Part shown: piece after piece, positions 47,701 through 58,443 of the stretch
How positions within the stretch are numbered: position 1 is the first letter of the stretch
How the letters are laid out: each line of letters begins with the position of its first letter
Position numbers and translations under genes: made by a program
NCBI GenBank assembly: GCA_014529385.2
Contig: CM043971.1
Coordinates: 30,583,709-30,647,708, forward strand
DNA length: 64,000 nt
Source of the DNA: Adiantum capillus-veneris
Lineage: Eukaryota > Streptophyta > Polypodiopsida > Polypodiales > Pteridaceae
Direction: 5' to 3'
Notes under the pieces: generated by a model
What the model was told of the DNA's origin: nothing
What the model saw: only the letters and a program-made list of their open reading frames with translations
Databases searched by the model: none

Positions 47701-48537
47701 CTAGAGAAATTTGGTGTAAAAACCTCAATGACTCAAATCGAGGAAGGCATCAAAGAGCTTGAAATGCCTCAACTAAATACTAGGCCAGTGCCATTAAACA
47801 AGGTAGGCGAGTATTACGAGGGAGAAGATGGAAACCCCACCCTTCCTGTGGAATTCAATAATGTAAAAACCATGGCAATCCTTGACAGTGGAGCTGGTGT
47901 GGCCATTGCAACCAAAGAGGTTTGGAAAAAATGGGGAAAACCTACCTTGATATCCACACAAATGAACCTGCAGCTTGCAGACGGACACAAGGAAAAGCCC
48001 CTAGGACTGCTACAAAAAGTACTTGTTACTTCTTGTGGCATTGAATATGAACACACTTTTGTTGTTGTTGACTTTGGCAAGAAGAACAACTATGACATCA
48101 TTCTGGGAAGACCATTCATGCGACAATTGAAAATGGTCCAAGATTGGGGTTATGACCATATATACCTGAGACATATGGAAACCATAACAAAGATAAACTT
48201 GAGGGACCATAGCTATAGGGATGTGACAAGAAGACCAGTAGAGGAGTTTGATTCCGCCTCAGTAGCAGGATCAGAACCTCCAGCTTGGTTAGGTAAGCCT
48301 AAAGAGCTGTGGATGTGTGGAGCTTCACAATGTGGTAGCTTGAAACGTGAGGAATGTATCCTAGAGCGGGTTATAGAGGATATGGACTATATCCCAGAAC
48401 CATTTCCTAAAGAAGAGTTAGAGCCTTTTGGATGGGAACACATCTTGGCTACTCTGGACGTGTGCGCCGTGGAGGTGCTCCCACAACAAAGTTTTGTGAT
48501 GAAAATGGCTATGATGTCGTTCCTTATTTTGCAGTGA
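44740..48537 (+). CDS. Element B gag-protease polyprotein, with one internal stop
   Basis: One frame runs from ATG 44740 to TGA at 48535-48537, interrupted only by TGA at 44965-44967 (the frame is identical on both sides). Gag domain: about 45220-45700 (DPRDHVATFRRVI, DDAITWFNSV, LFEEFIEEFSPKG, VRKASLRLKRYVKLCP). A poor zinc knuckle is at about 46430-46475 (CLECGITHLIPDC). A lysine/glutamate-rich coiled-coil-like segment is near 46720-46830. The aspartic protease is near 47850-48170 (MAILDSGAGVAIATKEVW, then IILGRPFM). Gag forms the particle and protease matures it. The next frame overlaps at 48432-48537. A run of four T near 48494 is a candidate for -1 frameshifting, but this is speculation. 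Confidence 0.85.
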
Positions 48538-48886
48538 GTGTAATCCAGGAAAACGAAGAGAACCAGACATCAACAAGCTCTCGACATAAGGATCAAACAA
48601 AGAAACGTGGAGAATCAAAAGATGAAGAAGACGACAAGTTCTATGACTCTGTAGAACACTTCGAGCTTCAAAAAGATCAACGACCCGGGAATCAATGTCA
48701 TCGCTACACGAATAAAGTGTATCAAAAGTGGATTCCAAAGTCCTCCGTGAAGACACAGCCACCACAAGCATCTTCATACATGGCTCCTAATAAGGATGCA
48801 AAGACTCAGCTAGGAGGAATACGACCAGAGCAACGAGCTAACAAGGCTCTAATCAATGGGCTAGAAAAGTCCTCCAAGAAACTATC
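48432..48886 (+). CDS. Element B downstream frame, hydrophilic, cut by element C
   Basis: It overlaps the end of gag-protease in the -1 frame. The likely translated part reads CDENGYDVVPYFAVSVIQ and then a lysine- and acid-rich stretch with KVYQKWIPKSS. It has no polymerase motif. It is broken at 48886 by the insertion of element C, and related sequence resumes at 52618. In an autonomous relative this is where pol would begin. Confidence 0.5.
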
Positions 48887-49291
48887 TGTTAGTGCCTGAT
48901 TTATCAGGGCTTTCGGGGCAGTCAGGCTATTACTTTTTGAACTATAACTAAAGACCTTTAACTTTTGAACCTTAGGGATATGTGGACATTAGTACTTATA
49001 ATTTTGGGTAGTTTTGAATGTGCCTTATGGTATCTGATGACGAGGGGCAGTTATGGGCATTCCTGTCGATGCAGTTCTCTCTCTCCTGATCTCGTACTAC
49101 TGTTTACTCTCTGTAATTGGGTGATGATGATGAAGATAATCTGATGGCAGTCTCTTTTCCTCTTCATTATGGTGTTCTTTACTTATTTACTTTGCAGTAT
49201 TGTGTATGAATATTCACTGTATTGTTCCTGTTTCATGAATAACTACATGTTACTTGCATTGAATACCTGTTAGGGCTGTGTGTCCCTAACA
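48887..49291 (+). repeat. 5' LTR of element C (405 bp)
   Basis: It pairs with 52213-52617, equal in length, with 11 differences counted by eye. Confidence 0.93.
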
Positions 49292-49347
49292 TTTGGCAAT
49301 CCTGCTATTGGTTCGAATTTCGCCTAAAACCATATGGGTGCTAAGGA

Positions 49348-49620
49348 ATGAATCACAGCGGCGACCTGTTCCCTGATAGTGACCATTTGCGGGATTTTGC
49401 GAACTGGAAAACACCGGGGGAAGAGTCTGAGGAGTATGCATCACGATTCTTGAAAGAATTCTACCCACAACTGCCCAGCGAAGTCAGAATTCTCATTCTT
49501 GAAAAGGTAGTTACAAAACTGTTACCCTTTGGAGCCTGTAATTTACCTTCAAACTACAATGTGCATAATCAAAGAATGCTAGTACAGTATTCTAGACAAG
49601 GGAGAAGCAGCAATGCATGA
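49348..49620 (+). CDS. Element C first frame, 90 codons
   Basis: It starts at ATG 49348, 57 bases after the LTR. It contains ANWKTPGEESEEYASRFLKEFYPQLPSEV, which resembles the short helical repeats of retrotransposon gag proteins, though too little is present to be sure. The next 500 bases contain only short frames. Confidence 0.45.
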   Translation: MNHSGDLFPDSDHLRDFANWKTPGEESEEYASRFLKEFYPQLPSEVRILILEKVVTKLLPFGACNLPSNYNVHNQRMLVQYSRQGRSSNA

Positions 49621-50115
49621 GTGAATCAGGGCAGGGGTCCAATGTACCACAACATTATGGAACAAGGCTTATATTAAGAAGGGAGTTCTCTACAAGAGGA
49701 AGACAAGGAGAAGAGTTAGATGGTGATGATCAACAAGAACCAGTAGGAGAACTTGCTGTAGGGGCAGAAATTGTTGGGGAGGGGACTGAACTGCATGAAC
49801 CTGAAAACAGGCTGTAGGAAACCCTACCTGCAAACCAAGAAGGCCAACAAAAAACTCATCCCACATCAGACCCACTTTGGGACCATTGGTCAATGTATTG
49901 TTAGCCCAAACAGTTTTGAAGTCTCTGTACAGTTTCTGTGCAAATTATGTGCAGTTTGTTGCAGAATGCAGTTTCAATTTTTCAGTTTGCAGAATGCACT
50001 TTCAGTCTTTCAGTTTACATACTACAGTTTCAAGTATTTCAGTTTGCAATGCAGTTTAAGCAGTTTCAGGGTTTAAAGAGGTACAAATGCTCTCTATTCT
50101 TTTGATGGGTGATTA

Positions 50116-50364
50116 ATGGCAAAGAAGAAGAAGAAAAAGTGTACTATTTGTCAAAAAGATGGGCACTCTACAAAGCAATGTCCTTACGTGTGCAAGCCAT
50201 GTCAAAAGGAAGATGTATGTGTCAAATACTGTATGCATAAACTGTGCAAGAAGTTGTATCGAATTGTCAGATCTTTTCGAGATGCATCAGATCATGAGGA
50301 ACTATGTGATGCACAAGAGGATTTGGATGATTTTTCTAATCTTCTTGACAAGGCAGAAGACTAG
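50116..50364 (+). CDS. Element C zinc-knuckle protein, 82 codons
   Basis: It starts MAKKKKKK, then CTICQKDGHSTKQCP, a C-x2-C-x4-H-x4-C nucleocapsid knuckle, followed by further cysteines (YVCKPCQKEDVCVKYCMHKLC). It ends in an acidic tail. It probably binds RNA, as gag nucleocapsids do. The position, inside LTRs and ahead of hydrophilic frames, fits a gag product. Confidence 0.65.
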   Translation: MAKKKKKKCTICQKDGHSTKQCPYVCKPCQKEDVCVKYCMHKLCKKLYRIVRSFRDASDHEELCDAQEDLDDFSNLLDKAED

Positions 50365-50498
50365 CATGAAGGTCGTGAAGGAAAAAGAAGAAAGTCGTGC
50401 TCTAGTATGCGCAAGATACAGGTGTTGCAAGAAGCAATTGAAGTCTTGACAAAGAAGTATGAAGATCAGTTTCAGGAGGAAGATGAAAGTGATGATGA

Positions 50499-52126
50499 TT
50501 GGGGAGTTACAAACAAATGTTTCCCTTGGTTGGGAACAATCAGGTACAATCATGTTTAACTTCTCCAAATGGACTTGTTGCAAGTCTCAAATCAATGAAA
50601 GAAGCTCAAGCACAAAGCCAACCTGAAGAAGTCAAGAAGGTGATGTTGGAAAGAGCAGAAGAAAAGGAGCATCCTGAGAGCCAAAGAAGCCAAAAGGAGC
50701 ACTTAGTATCCCAAAACCACACTCCAGATAGACTCAAGGGTTTGCACAATGTTGAAGTACCAACAGTTTTTCAGGCACTTGTTGTTTCAAAACCTGAAGT
50801 TTCAAAGCCTGAATCTGATTTTTCAGCACCTGAAGTTTTTCAACCTGATTTTGATGTTCTTGAATATGGGATCAAAGTTGTAGATACTCAGATTATTGAA
50901 GAGAAGAATTTGATTCAGGAAGGAGAGTTTGTTCAATGCAAGGGAGATATAGTCCAAAAGATGATGAAGGAAAAGGAGGAAGCCAGGAGCAACTCATGAG
51001 CCAAAGGAGCCAAGAGGATTGCCAGCTATTCCCAAACCTCACATCGAAGAGACTCACCTATCTGCATGAAACAAAGGAAACTTATCCAAAAGAAGAATTA
51101 CTGATTGAGAAGAAGGGAATACAATTGGGAGTGAGTGAGAGAAGACACCAATATCCCATACAAACCCATATACCAACATTTGACATCAATCTTGAAGATG
51201 TTGAAATTCAGGGAGACATCAGATTTCAGCGTAATGCAATGGAAGATCTGAATATAGATAAAGACATAATGTGTGCTAATGATGAGGATGATGTGATGAA
51301 TCAGTTTTTGATGAATCTTGATGAGGAATATGTGACAGGTGACAGTCCGGAAGGTGTTTGTGTTGATGGAGAAGAGTTTTTTGGAGTTTTGAAGAGTGAA
51401 AGCCAATTTCCGAGAGTGGATATGAATTATTCACGTTGTGAAGACGAGGATCTTCAATTTCAGATCCCTGAATTACCAGTTTTGATACCAAAGGTTCTTG
51501 ATTTGCAAAGTTTCAGAATTCAAGTCCCTGATCCGCAAATTCTTGATTTGCGCAGAAGTTATAACAGTTGTGGAGAAAATGAAGACTGAAGTGATGGAGT
51601 ACATGAAGAGAGTTTGGGAGAAAATGAAAGTAATGGTGTATGATGTGGTGAGTAAACCATATCAGATGTTTGCAGAGGAGTAGATGAAGGAGGAAAACTT
51701 GTTTATGGAGAAGCAGAATACTGAACTGAAGCAGCAGTATACTGACCTAAAAGAGCAGTTTGAGGACCTGAAGATGCAGCTGCAGCAACAAGAAGGCCAA
51801 CAATCTGAGCAGGTGTTTGTTAAAAAAAAAAATATGAAGTGTTTGCAGGAACTGATGTGGCAGCAGAAGTGCAGGAGCATATTACTGAAGACACAAGGAC
51901 AAGTGCAGTTGCAGGACAGGATAAAGATGTTGCAGAGGAGGACACAGAAGCTGCAGGAGGAATTCACAACTTAAATGATCCAGTGCAAATGATTGTGGAT
52001 GAGAAACTCTGTCAGGAGACTGAAAGTACTAAGGAGGCAGTTACAGTTCAGGTGGATGCAGAGGTTGAAGAATGTGACAAGGAAACTCCAACTACAGCAG
52101 CAGTTTCACAACAAACTGAATTTTAG
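50499..52126 (+). pseudogene. Element C hydrophilic and coiled-coil frames
   Basis: Frames 50499-50999 and 50936-51589 encode acidic, glutamate-rich sequence with repeated SKPE/APEVFQPDF-like phrases. Frame 51498-51974 is broken by TAG at 51681-51683 and holds a glutamine-rich heptad region (MEKQNTELKQQYTDLKEQFE) that should form a coiled coil. 51839-52126 continues in another frame. No enzyme motif is visible. Whether this is one broken protein or several is unclear. Confidence 0.5.
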
Positions 52127-52212
52127 GATCAGCTGGTGGATGAATTTTTTGATCAAGGGATATTGTGGGTTCTCACAAGGTTTGAGAAACCTTGCCCACC
52201 AGGTGTGCCAGG

Positions 52213-52617
52213 TGTAAGTGCCTGATTTATCAGGGCTTTCAGGGCAGTCAGGCTATTACTTTTTGAACTATAACTAAAGACCTTTAAATTTTGAACCTTA
52301 GGGATATGTGGACATTAGTACTTATAATTTTGGGTAGTTGTGAATGTGCCTTATGGTATCAAATGACGAGGGGCAGTTATGGGCATTCCTGTCGATGCAG
52401 TTCTCTCTCTCCTGATCTCGTACTACTGTTTACTCTCTGTAATTGGGTGATGATGATGAAGATAATCTGATGGTAGTCTCTTTTCCTCTTCATTATGGTG
52501 TTCTTTACTTATTTACTTTGCAGTATTGTGTATGAATATTCAGTGTACTGTTCCTGTTTCATGAATAACTGCATGTTACTTGCATTGAATACCTGTTAGG
52601 GCTGTGTGCCCCTAACA
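52213..52617 (+). repeat. 3' LTR of element C (405 bp)
   Basis: It starts TGTAAGTG instead of TGTTAGTG and ends CCCCTAACA, followed by the CTATC duplication. Confidence 0.93.
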
Positions 52618-53860
52618 CTATCACCCATGAGCAAACAGACAGTAACTTTCCACTACCAGCCAAAAAATCAAGGGAAGTACAAGAAGTCAACCTTGCTGAG
52701 GATAGTAGCGATAGTGATGAATCTTACGACATCCCCTATCATCAACTCAGGCCATCACTATCACCAACCCCTTCAGCAACAACCATGACAGGTCAAAAGA
52801 ACAGAACAACAAGTCAAAGACAAAAAGCTCGACAAATCTGGATACCAAAAATCCAGATCGGCCAAAAACAGATATGGATCCAGAAGACAAAGATCTCTAA
52901 TGACAAATCACAAGATCCAACACCAAAACAAAAACGAGGAAAGCCTGCATAAACGGGTAAGAATATCACAAAGTCGCAAGCTTTCACAACTCAGGTTTGG
53001 GCTCCAAAGATTCCCAAACAACCACAGTATCAATTTTCAAAGCTTGAATCCCGTCCCCAACCAAGTGTACAAGGGCTGAAGCAAAGACCACTGTTGACTC
53101 ACACAACAAAAAGGTGGATCCCAAAGAAGTCTCTTCAAACACAAACGAAGCACGGGCAAGTATGGGTTCCCAAACGAGAGTCAGCAACAAAACAGCCAAT
53201 AATCGCGAAGAAATGGGTCCCAAAGAAGAACAACAAAACTGTTGTCAGCGCATCGCCGCTTGAATTCTTACAATTCTTCCTACGATTAAAGTACAGTTAG
53301 AAGAGAGAAGGTCGCTTCAATCAAGCAACGATACAGGAGCTTCAAAGACCATTACATTGCTTAGAATAGGAAGCCTCGCCAACAAATGCCAATAAGCAAA
53401 TTGCTTATACCCACATCTTGCACAACATAAATCTTTTCCATGCATTGACTGTGTATGCATAATAGGGCTACATTACAAGGCCTGCATAGGCACAACTTTT
53501 AATTGCCCAAGCACAACACATACCCTTTGCGATACCCTGTCGTAAAGGATGACTCCAAATAGGAAGGGGGGAGGCATTCTGAATGCGGACCTAACATTAT
53601 GACTATTAGAGGGCAATGTTTTGTGAGATGCATTGAATTTTTGTGTTTTATTGTGATAATTTTTTGACGAAATTTAGAGTATATGTCCTCATAGTAGTGT
53701 TACAGAGGAGTATGGGGACAAAATCCATATATGAGCCCCTAGGGACATGTGTATAGTGTACATAGCATTTAGATTTCTATTTGAATGATTTTTCTTTTGT
53801 TAAGTTTTTTTTAAGATTTTCTTTGTTTATTATTAAGAAAAAATTAAAAAATCCATAATC
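52618..53860 (+). pseudogene. Element B continued: basic region with repeated W-x-P-K motifs
   Basis: After element C the best frame (from 52620) reads VNLAEDSSDSDESYDIPYHQ, then RQIWIPKIQIGQ. After a stop and frame change come QVWAPKIPKQ, KRWIPKKSLQ, GQVWVPKRES and KKWVPKKNN up to 53300. Together with KWIPKSS upstream, the W-[IVA]-P-K unit recurs about six times in a lysine- and glutamine-rich setting. I do not recognise it as a known domain. It occupies the place where pol is expected. From 53300 to 53860 nothing coding is seen. Confidence 0.5.
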
Positions 53861-54038
53861 TGAAGGAGTACGAGCGGAAGTGCGACGAGAGAGAGAGTGC
53901 GAGAAGAAGAGCACGACGATATGGTGAACTCGCTCTACTGTAATGTGTAGAGCATAGTGAGTTCTTATTAGGTTTTAACAAAAGAATATGTGTACATACC
54001 TAGCGGCCCGCGACCACATTGGGATTTATACCCCAACA
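53861..54038 (-). repeat. 3' LTR of element D (178 bp)
   Basis: On the element's strand it starts TGTTGGGGTATAAA, so a TATA box begins about nine bases from the LTR edge. It lacks 14 bases (near 54010) that are present in the other LTR. Confidence 0.92.
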
Positions 54039-54127
54039 ACCTCCCACTTGAAGTCCAATGTGGTACTTTAAGTGTGAGAGAAGCTACTATACAAGCTAAT
54101 ATACAAGAGATGTAGAGAAGTGATGTA

Positions 54128-54950
54128 CTACCCTACACCTAACTGCTTGCGAAAATGTGCAAAGCTCTCTGAGGGAAGTCCTTTTGTAAGTAGATCAGCA
54201 GGATTTTCTGTGGTGTGAACTTTGACAAGCTGAAGTTGCTTATCCTCGAGCATTTCCCTGATGAAATGATACGTCACATCCACATGCTTTGTCTTTGAGT
54301 GATAAACTGGATTGCGAGCCAATTGTATAGCACTTTGACTATCACAATATAACACAGGCATCTCTTCTTTGATTCCCAAATCTGTTACTAGTCGATTAAG
54401 CCAAATTGATTCTTTGCATGCCTCTGATGCTGCAACATATTCAGCCTCTATAGTAGACTGAGTAACACAATCTTGTAATCTAGAACGCCATGATACTTCT
54501 CCACCAGCCAATATAAAGACATACCCTGACGTAGACCTTCGGTTGTCTAAGTCACGTGCATAATCTGAGTCTGTAAAACCCTTTACACTTAGCTCCTGAC
54601 TCCCATAGCATATACACATGCTTTGTCTTTGAGTGATAAACTGGATTGCGAGCCAATTGTATAGCACTTTGACTATCACAATATAACACAGGCATCTCTT
54701 CTTTGATTCCCAAATCTGTTACTAGTCGATTAAGCCAAATTGATTCTTTCCATGCCTCTGATGCTGCAACATATTCAGCCTCTGTAGTACACTGAGTAAA
54801 ACAATCTTGTAATCTAGAACGCCATGATACTTCTCCACCAGCCAATATAAAGACATACCCTGACGTAGACCTTCGGTTGTCTAAGTCACCTGCATAATCT
54901 GAGTCTGTAAAACCCTTTACACTTAGCTCCTGACTCCCATAGCATATACG
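54128..54950 (-). pseudogene. Copia RNase H of element D with a 334-bp tandem duplication
   Basis: RNase H removes the RNA strand after reverse transcription. The segment from CYGSQELSVKGFTDSDYA to QLARNPVYHSKTKHV occurs twice, at 54615-54948 and 54281-54614. It includes the SGYVFILAGGEVSWRSRLQ and AEYVAASEA motifs. The period of 334 bases is not a multiple of three, so the frame is lost between the copies. The outer copy continues to the normal copia C-terminus (NPADLLTKGLPSESFAHF) at 54128. The copies are nearly identical, so the duplication is recent. Confidence 0.9.
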
Positions 54951-55880
54951 CATACTCTTTGTAGCTTTCAGGTATCTCAATATTCCTTTCACTGCCTCCC
55001 AATGTTTCTTGCCTGGGTTTGACATGTATCGACTTACTACTCCCACTGCAAATGCAATGTCTGGGCGAGTAGCAATCATTGCATACATCAAACTACCCAC
55101 TGCAGACGCATATGGAATCTTATCCATTTCAGCCTTTTCTTCCTCAGACACAGGACAATCTTGTTTGCTAAGTTTCACATATGGTGGCAATGGAACACTC
55201 AGTGCCTTTCCCTTCTCCATATTGAAACTTTGCAAAACCTTGTCAATATACTCTATTTGAGATAACCAAATCAACTTCTTTGATCTGTCTCTCTCAATGC
55301 GCATACCAAGTATATGACTTGCCTCACCCATGTCTTTCATGTCAAATGATTTTGCCATCTTTGACTTTAAAGCTGAAATTTATTCCAAGTGCTTGCCAGC
55401 AATCAACATGTTATCCACATACAAAATAAGGATCAGCCAACTACCATCCTTAGCCTTCTTTGTATATAGACAGTGATCGAACTCACTACGTTTGTAGCCT
55501 TGAGAAAGCATAAACTTGTGGAATTTATGGTACCATGCCCTCGGTGATTGTTTTAAGCCATAAAGACTCTTTAACAACTGGCATACCCAATCTTCCTTGC
55601 CTTTCTCAACAAACCCTTCTGGCTGCTGCATGTAAATTTCCACATCTAAATCACCATGCAAGAACGCTGTCTTGACATCCATTTGGTGCAACACCAAATC
55701 TAATATGGCAACCAATGCAAGAAAGCATCTCAATGTAGTCATCTTGACCACCGGAGAGAAGACTTCATCAAAGTCAATGCCTTGTTCTTGCTTAAAGCCC
55801 TTGGCAACAAGCCTTGCTTTGTACTTTGGCTGACTATCATGAGTGGTGATTTTATATCTGTAAACCCATTTACAGGGTAG
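54950..55880 (-). pseudogene. Copia reverse transcriptase of element D
   Basis: Reading from 55880 on the minus strand: KWVYRYKI, ARLVAKGFKQEQGIDFDE, then frame 55751-55380 with MDVKTAFLHGDLDVEIYMQQPEG and LYGLKQSPRAWYHKF. The active site is LYVDNMLIAG, Asp replaced by Asn in YVDD, which should abolish activity. A stop follows near 55380. Frame 55358 onward continues MAKSFDMKDMGEASHILGM, then PYASAVGSLMYAMIATRPDIAFAV. Confidence 0.9.
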
Positions 55881-57396
55881 AGACTTTTTTGCCCCGTGGT
55901 AATTTAACTAGCTTCCATGTTTGGTTTTTATGCAGAGTTGTCATCTCTGACTGCATGGCCAATTGCCACTTCCCGGAGTCCTTCATTTGCACTGCTTCCT
56001 TGTAACATGAAGGCTCATTGCAATCAGTCAACATGACATAATTCATAGATGGAACAAACCTATCAGGAGGTCGCGTGACACGTCCAGATCTACGCACAAT
56101 AGGTGGCTCAGGCTCAGCCACAACCTGTGGTTCCACTCTATCCTGTCCTTGCTCCTCTTGAGCCCTGACATTTTGTCTTGCAAGTGCAGGTCCATCTTCT
56201 TGGAAGACAACTCTTCTAATCTCCTCAACCCTCTCTGGTTTAGAATGATATTTGGATTCATTAAAGTGAACATCATTGCTGCGGACAACCTTTCTGGATT
56301 CGGGATCCCAAAGTGTGTACCCCATCTCACCAGAATTACCATAACCTAGAAAGATGCACTTTCTACTCTTTGGCTCAAGTTTGTTCCTAAATTCCTTTGG
56401 AACGTGAGTATATGCCTCATAGCCAAAGACTCTGAGATGCTTGTATGAGGGCATTTTGCCTGACCATACCATCTCTGGCACTGAATCCTTCTGCAAAACC
56501 TTGCTAGGAGATCTATTTACAAGATGAACAGCTGTTGATATAGCTTCAGCCCAAAACCCATTTGGCAGTTATGCATTAGACAACATACTTCTGACCTTCT
56601 CTTGTATGGTCCTATTCATCCTCTCAGCAACACCATTTTGAGGAGGATTGTAAGGAGCAGTAAGTTCACGTTTTATACCTTTTGACTCACAAAAGTCCTA
56701 AAAGGCCTTTGAAACATACTCGCCACCATTGTCAGTGCGTAAGCATTTAAGCTTCTTGCCACTCTGATTCTCTACAAGTGTCACAAACGTTTTGAAAACA
56801 CTAAACGCTTCATCCTTGTGCTTGAGAAAGTAAACCCATACTTTCCTCGAGTAATCATCTATAAATGTCATAAAGTAAGAAGCTCCCCCTAGAGATAGGT
56901 TAGGCATAGGTCCACACAAATCACTATGAACAAGTGCCAACTGTGTATCTCTTCTACTCCCTCTATGCTTATGTGGCTGCTGTGTTTGCTTACCATATAG
57001 ACAATGTTCACAAAATTCAAAATCATTAAATGAAAAGCCAGGCAAATAACCAGAACGAGACAAGATTTCCATTCCCTTCTTGGACATATGTCCTAACCGG
57101 CTATGCCACAAAGAAACGTTCGGCTGCTCGGTTACATTGATTACATTTTTAGAGACATTTGATACATAAATCATGTAAAGTCCTCTAGACTTTACTCCAT
57201 GTGCTACTGTCATAGAACCCTTGGATATCTTCCACATGTTCTGTCCAAAAGTGGTGACGTAGCCAGCATCATCAAGTAAACCTGTGATGATCAAGCTCTT
57301 TGTAATTGCGGGAACATGTCTCACATTCTTCAGCGTGAAAGAAGAGCCATTATGAAACTTCAATTGAACATCTCCAACACCTAAGATCTCACATGT
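55881..57396 (-). pseudogene. Copia integrase of element D
   Basis: Frame 57363-56698 has the zinc-binding HSRLGHMSKKGMEILS...CEHCLYGKQ, then the core VHSDLCGPMP, FIDDYSRKVWVYFLK, LRTDNGGEYVSKAF and a TAG. The same frame goes on past the stop with a second TAG near 56569. Frame 56496-55870 has LRVFGYEAYTHVP, RKCIFLGYGNSGEMGYTLWDP and RRSGRVTRPPDRFVPS. Single stops (57399, 56698, 56569) rather than wholesale decay match the young LTRs. Confidence 0.9.
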
Positions 57397-58443
57397 CTAC
57401 CCATTGCCTAGCCGAACATGATCTTTAGTGGTCACATAAGAGGTAAACCACTCCTTGTTTGGAGACACATGAAGTGATGCCCCTGAGTCTATAATCCAGT
57501 CACTCAGTGCATTTCCATCAGATGCTGTAAGAAGAGCGGAGTCCATTGTATTCTTCAAGAAGTAGATGTCTCCTGACACTAGACTGTCATCCTCTGCAAC
57601 AGTGCTTGTCACATTTATTTCTTGAATCTTCACTGAGGACTTGTTCTTCTCACCATGGTCTTCAGCTTTCTCGTTGCCTTTTTCTGCTTTCCATTCTCTA
57701 CAGTCTCTTTTCATGTGACCCTTCTTGCCACAATGGTAGCATTCTATGTCACTCTTGCCTTTAGCACTGCGGGACTTGCTACGAGACTGATTCCTCTTTC
57801 CACCTTTGTACCTTTCTTTGGTCCTTCCCTTGACAACTAAGGCTGTTCCTTTGCCTTTGTCCATTGTCTTTCTATTGGTTTCTTCAGTAAGCAGACTTCC
57901 TTCTACACCTGCTATGTTCAAACCATCTGGAGGTACAGAATTACTCAAAGCTGTGCGAAAAGTGTCCCAACTTTCCGGCAATGTGATCAACAGGAACATA
58001 GCTCTAACAGGTTCATCAAACTTGACACCTTGAGCTGACAACTGACTGTAGATTGTGTTGAATTCATTCAGATGATTGGACATAGGTGTCCCTTCTTTCA
58101 TCTTCAAGTCAACAAGCTTCTTAAGCCAGTATACCTGTGAAGCTGCACTCTGCTTCTCATAAAGATCACTCAGCTTTAACCATGCTTGATAAGTCGACAT
58201 CTCGTCTGCTACATTGAAGTAAACGCTTTCTGCCAAAGTCAACATAATGGTAGAAAGTGCCAATTCATCCATTTCGCTCCATTCATCTTCGTCCATATCT
58301 TCTGGTTTTATCCCCTTGAGCTTTATAGGTTTTATCTGCTTCTTTTGTACCAACACGTGCCAAATCTACTTCTTCCACAATGGGAAATTGGTTCCATCCA
58401 GCTTCTTGATATTGTAAAGAGCAGTGTCCTGTGATCCAGCCAT
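57397..58443 (-). pseudogene. Copia gag and protease of element D
   Basis: ATG at 58443 gives MAGSQDTALYNIKKLDGTNF, then a TAG after FPLWKK near 58366. The same frame continues to 57397. It has a UBN2-like gag core (AWLKLSDLYEKQSAASQVYWLKKLVDLKM, MSNHLNEFNTIYSQL), a zinc knuckle CYHCGKKGHMKRDC, and the protease active site WIIDSGASLHVSPNKEWF. Two internal stops in an otherwise open 1-kb frame. Confidence 0.9.

Larger units (their letters stand above)
48887..52617 (+). mobile_element. Element C: gag-like non-autonomous LTR element
   Basis: It has 405-bp LTRs with TGTTAG/CTAACA tips, and CTATC at 48882-48886 and 52618-52622. The internal 2.9 kb encodes a small zinc-knuckle protein and hydrophilic, coiled-coil-rich frames but no protease, RT or integrase. 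The LTRs differ at 11 of 405 positions. The primer site (TTTGGCAATCCTGC after the LTR) does not match a tRNA I can name, and there is no clear purine tract before the 3' LTR. Orientation is taken from the frames. Confidence 0.88.

Noticed and set aside
49309-49322. Pol III B box (GGTTCGAATTTC) suggesting a tRNA or SINE
   Set aside because: No A box at the right distance; it lies just inside the 5' LTR of element C.
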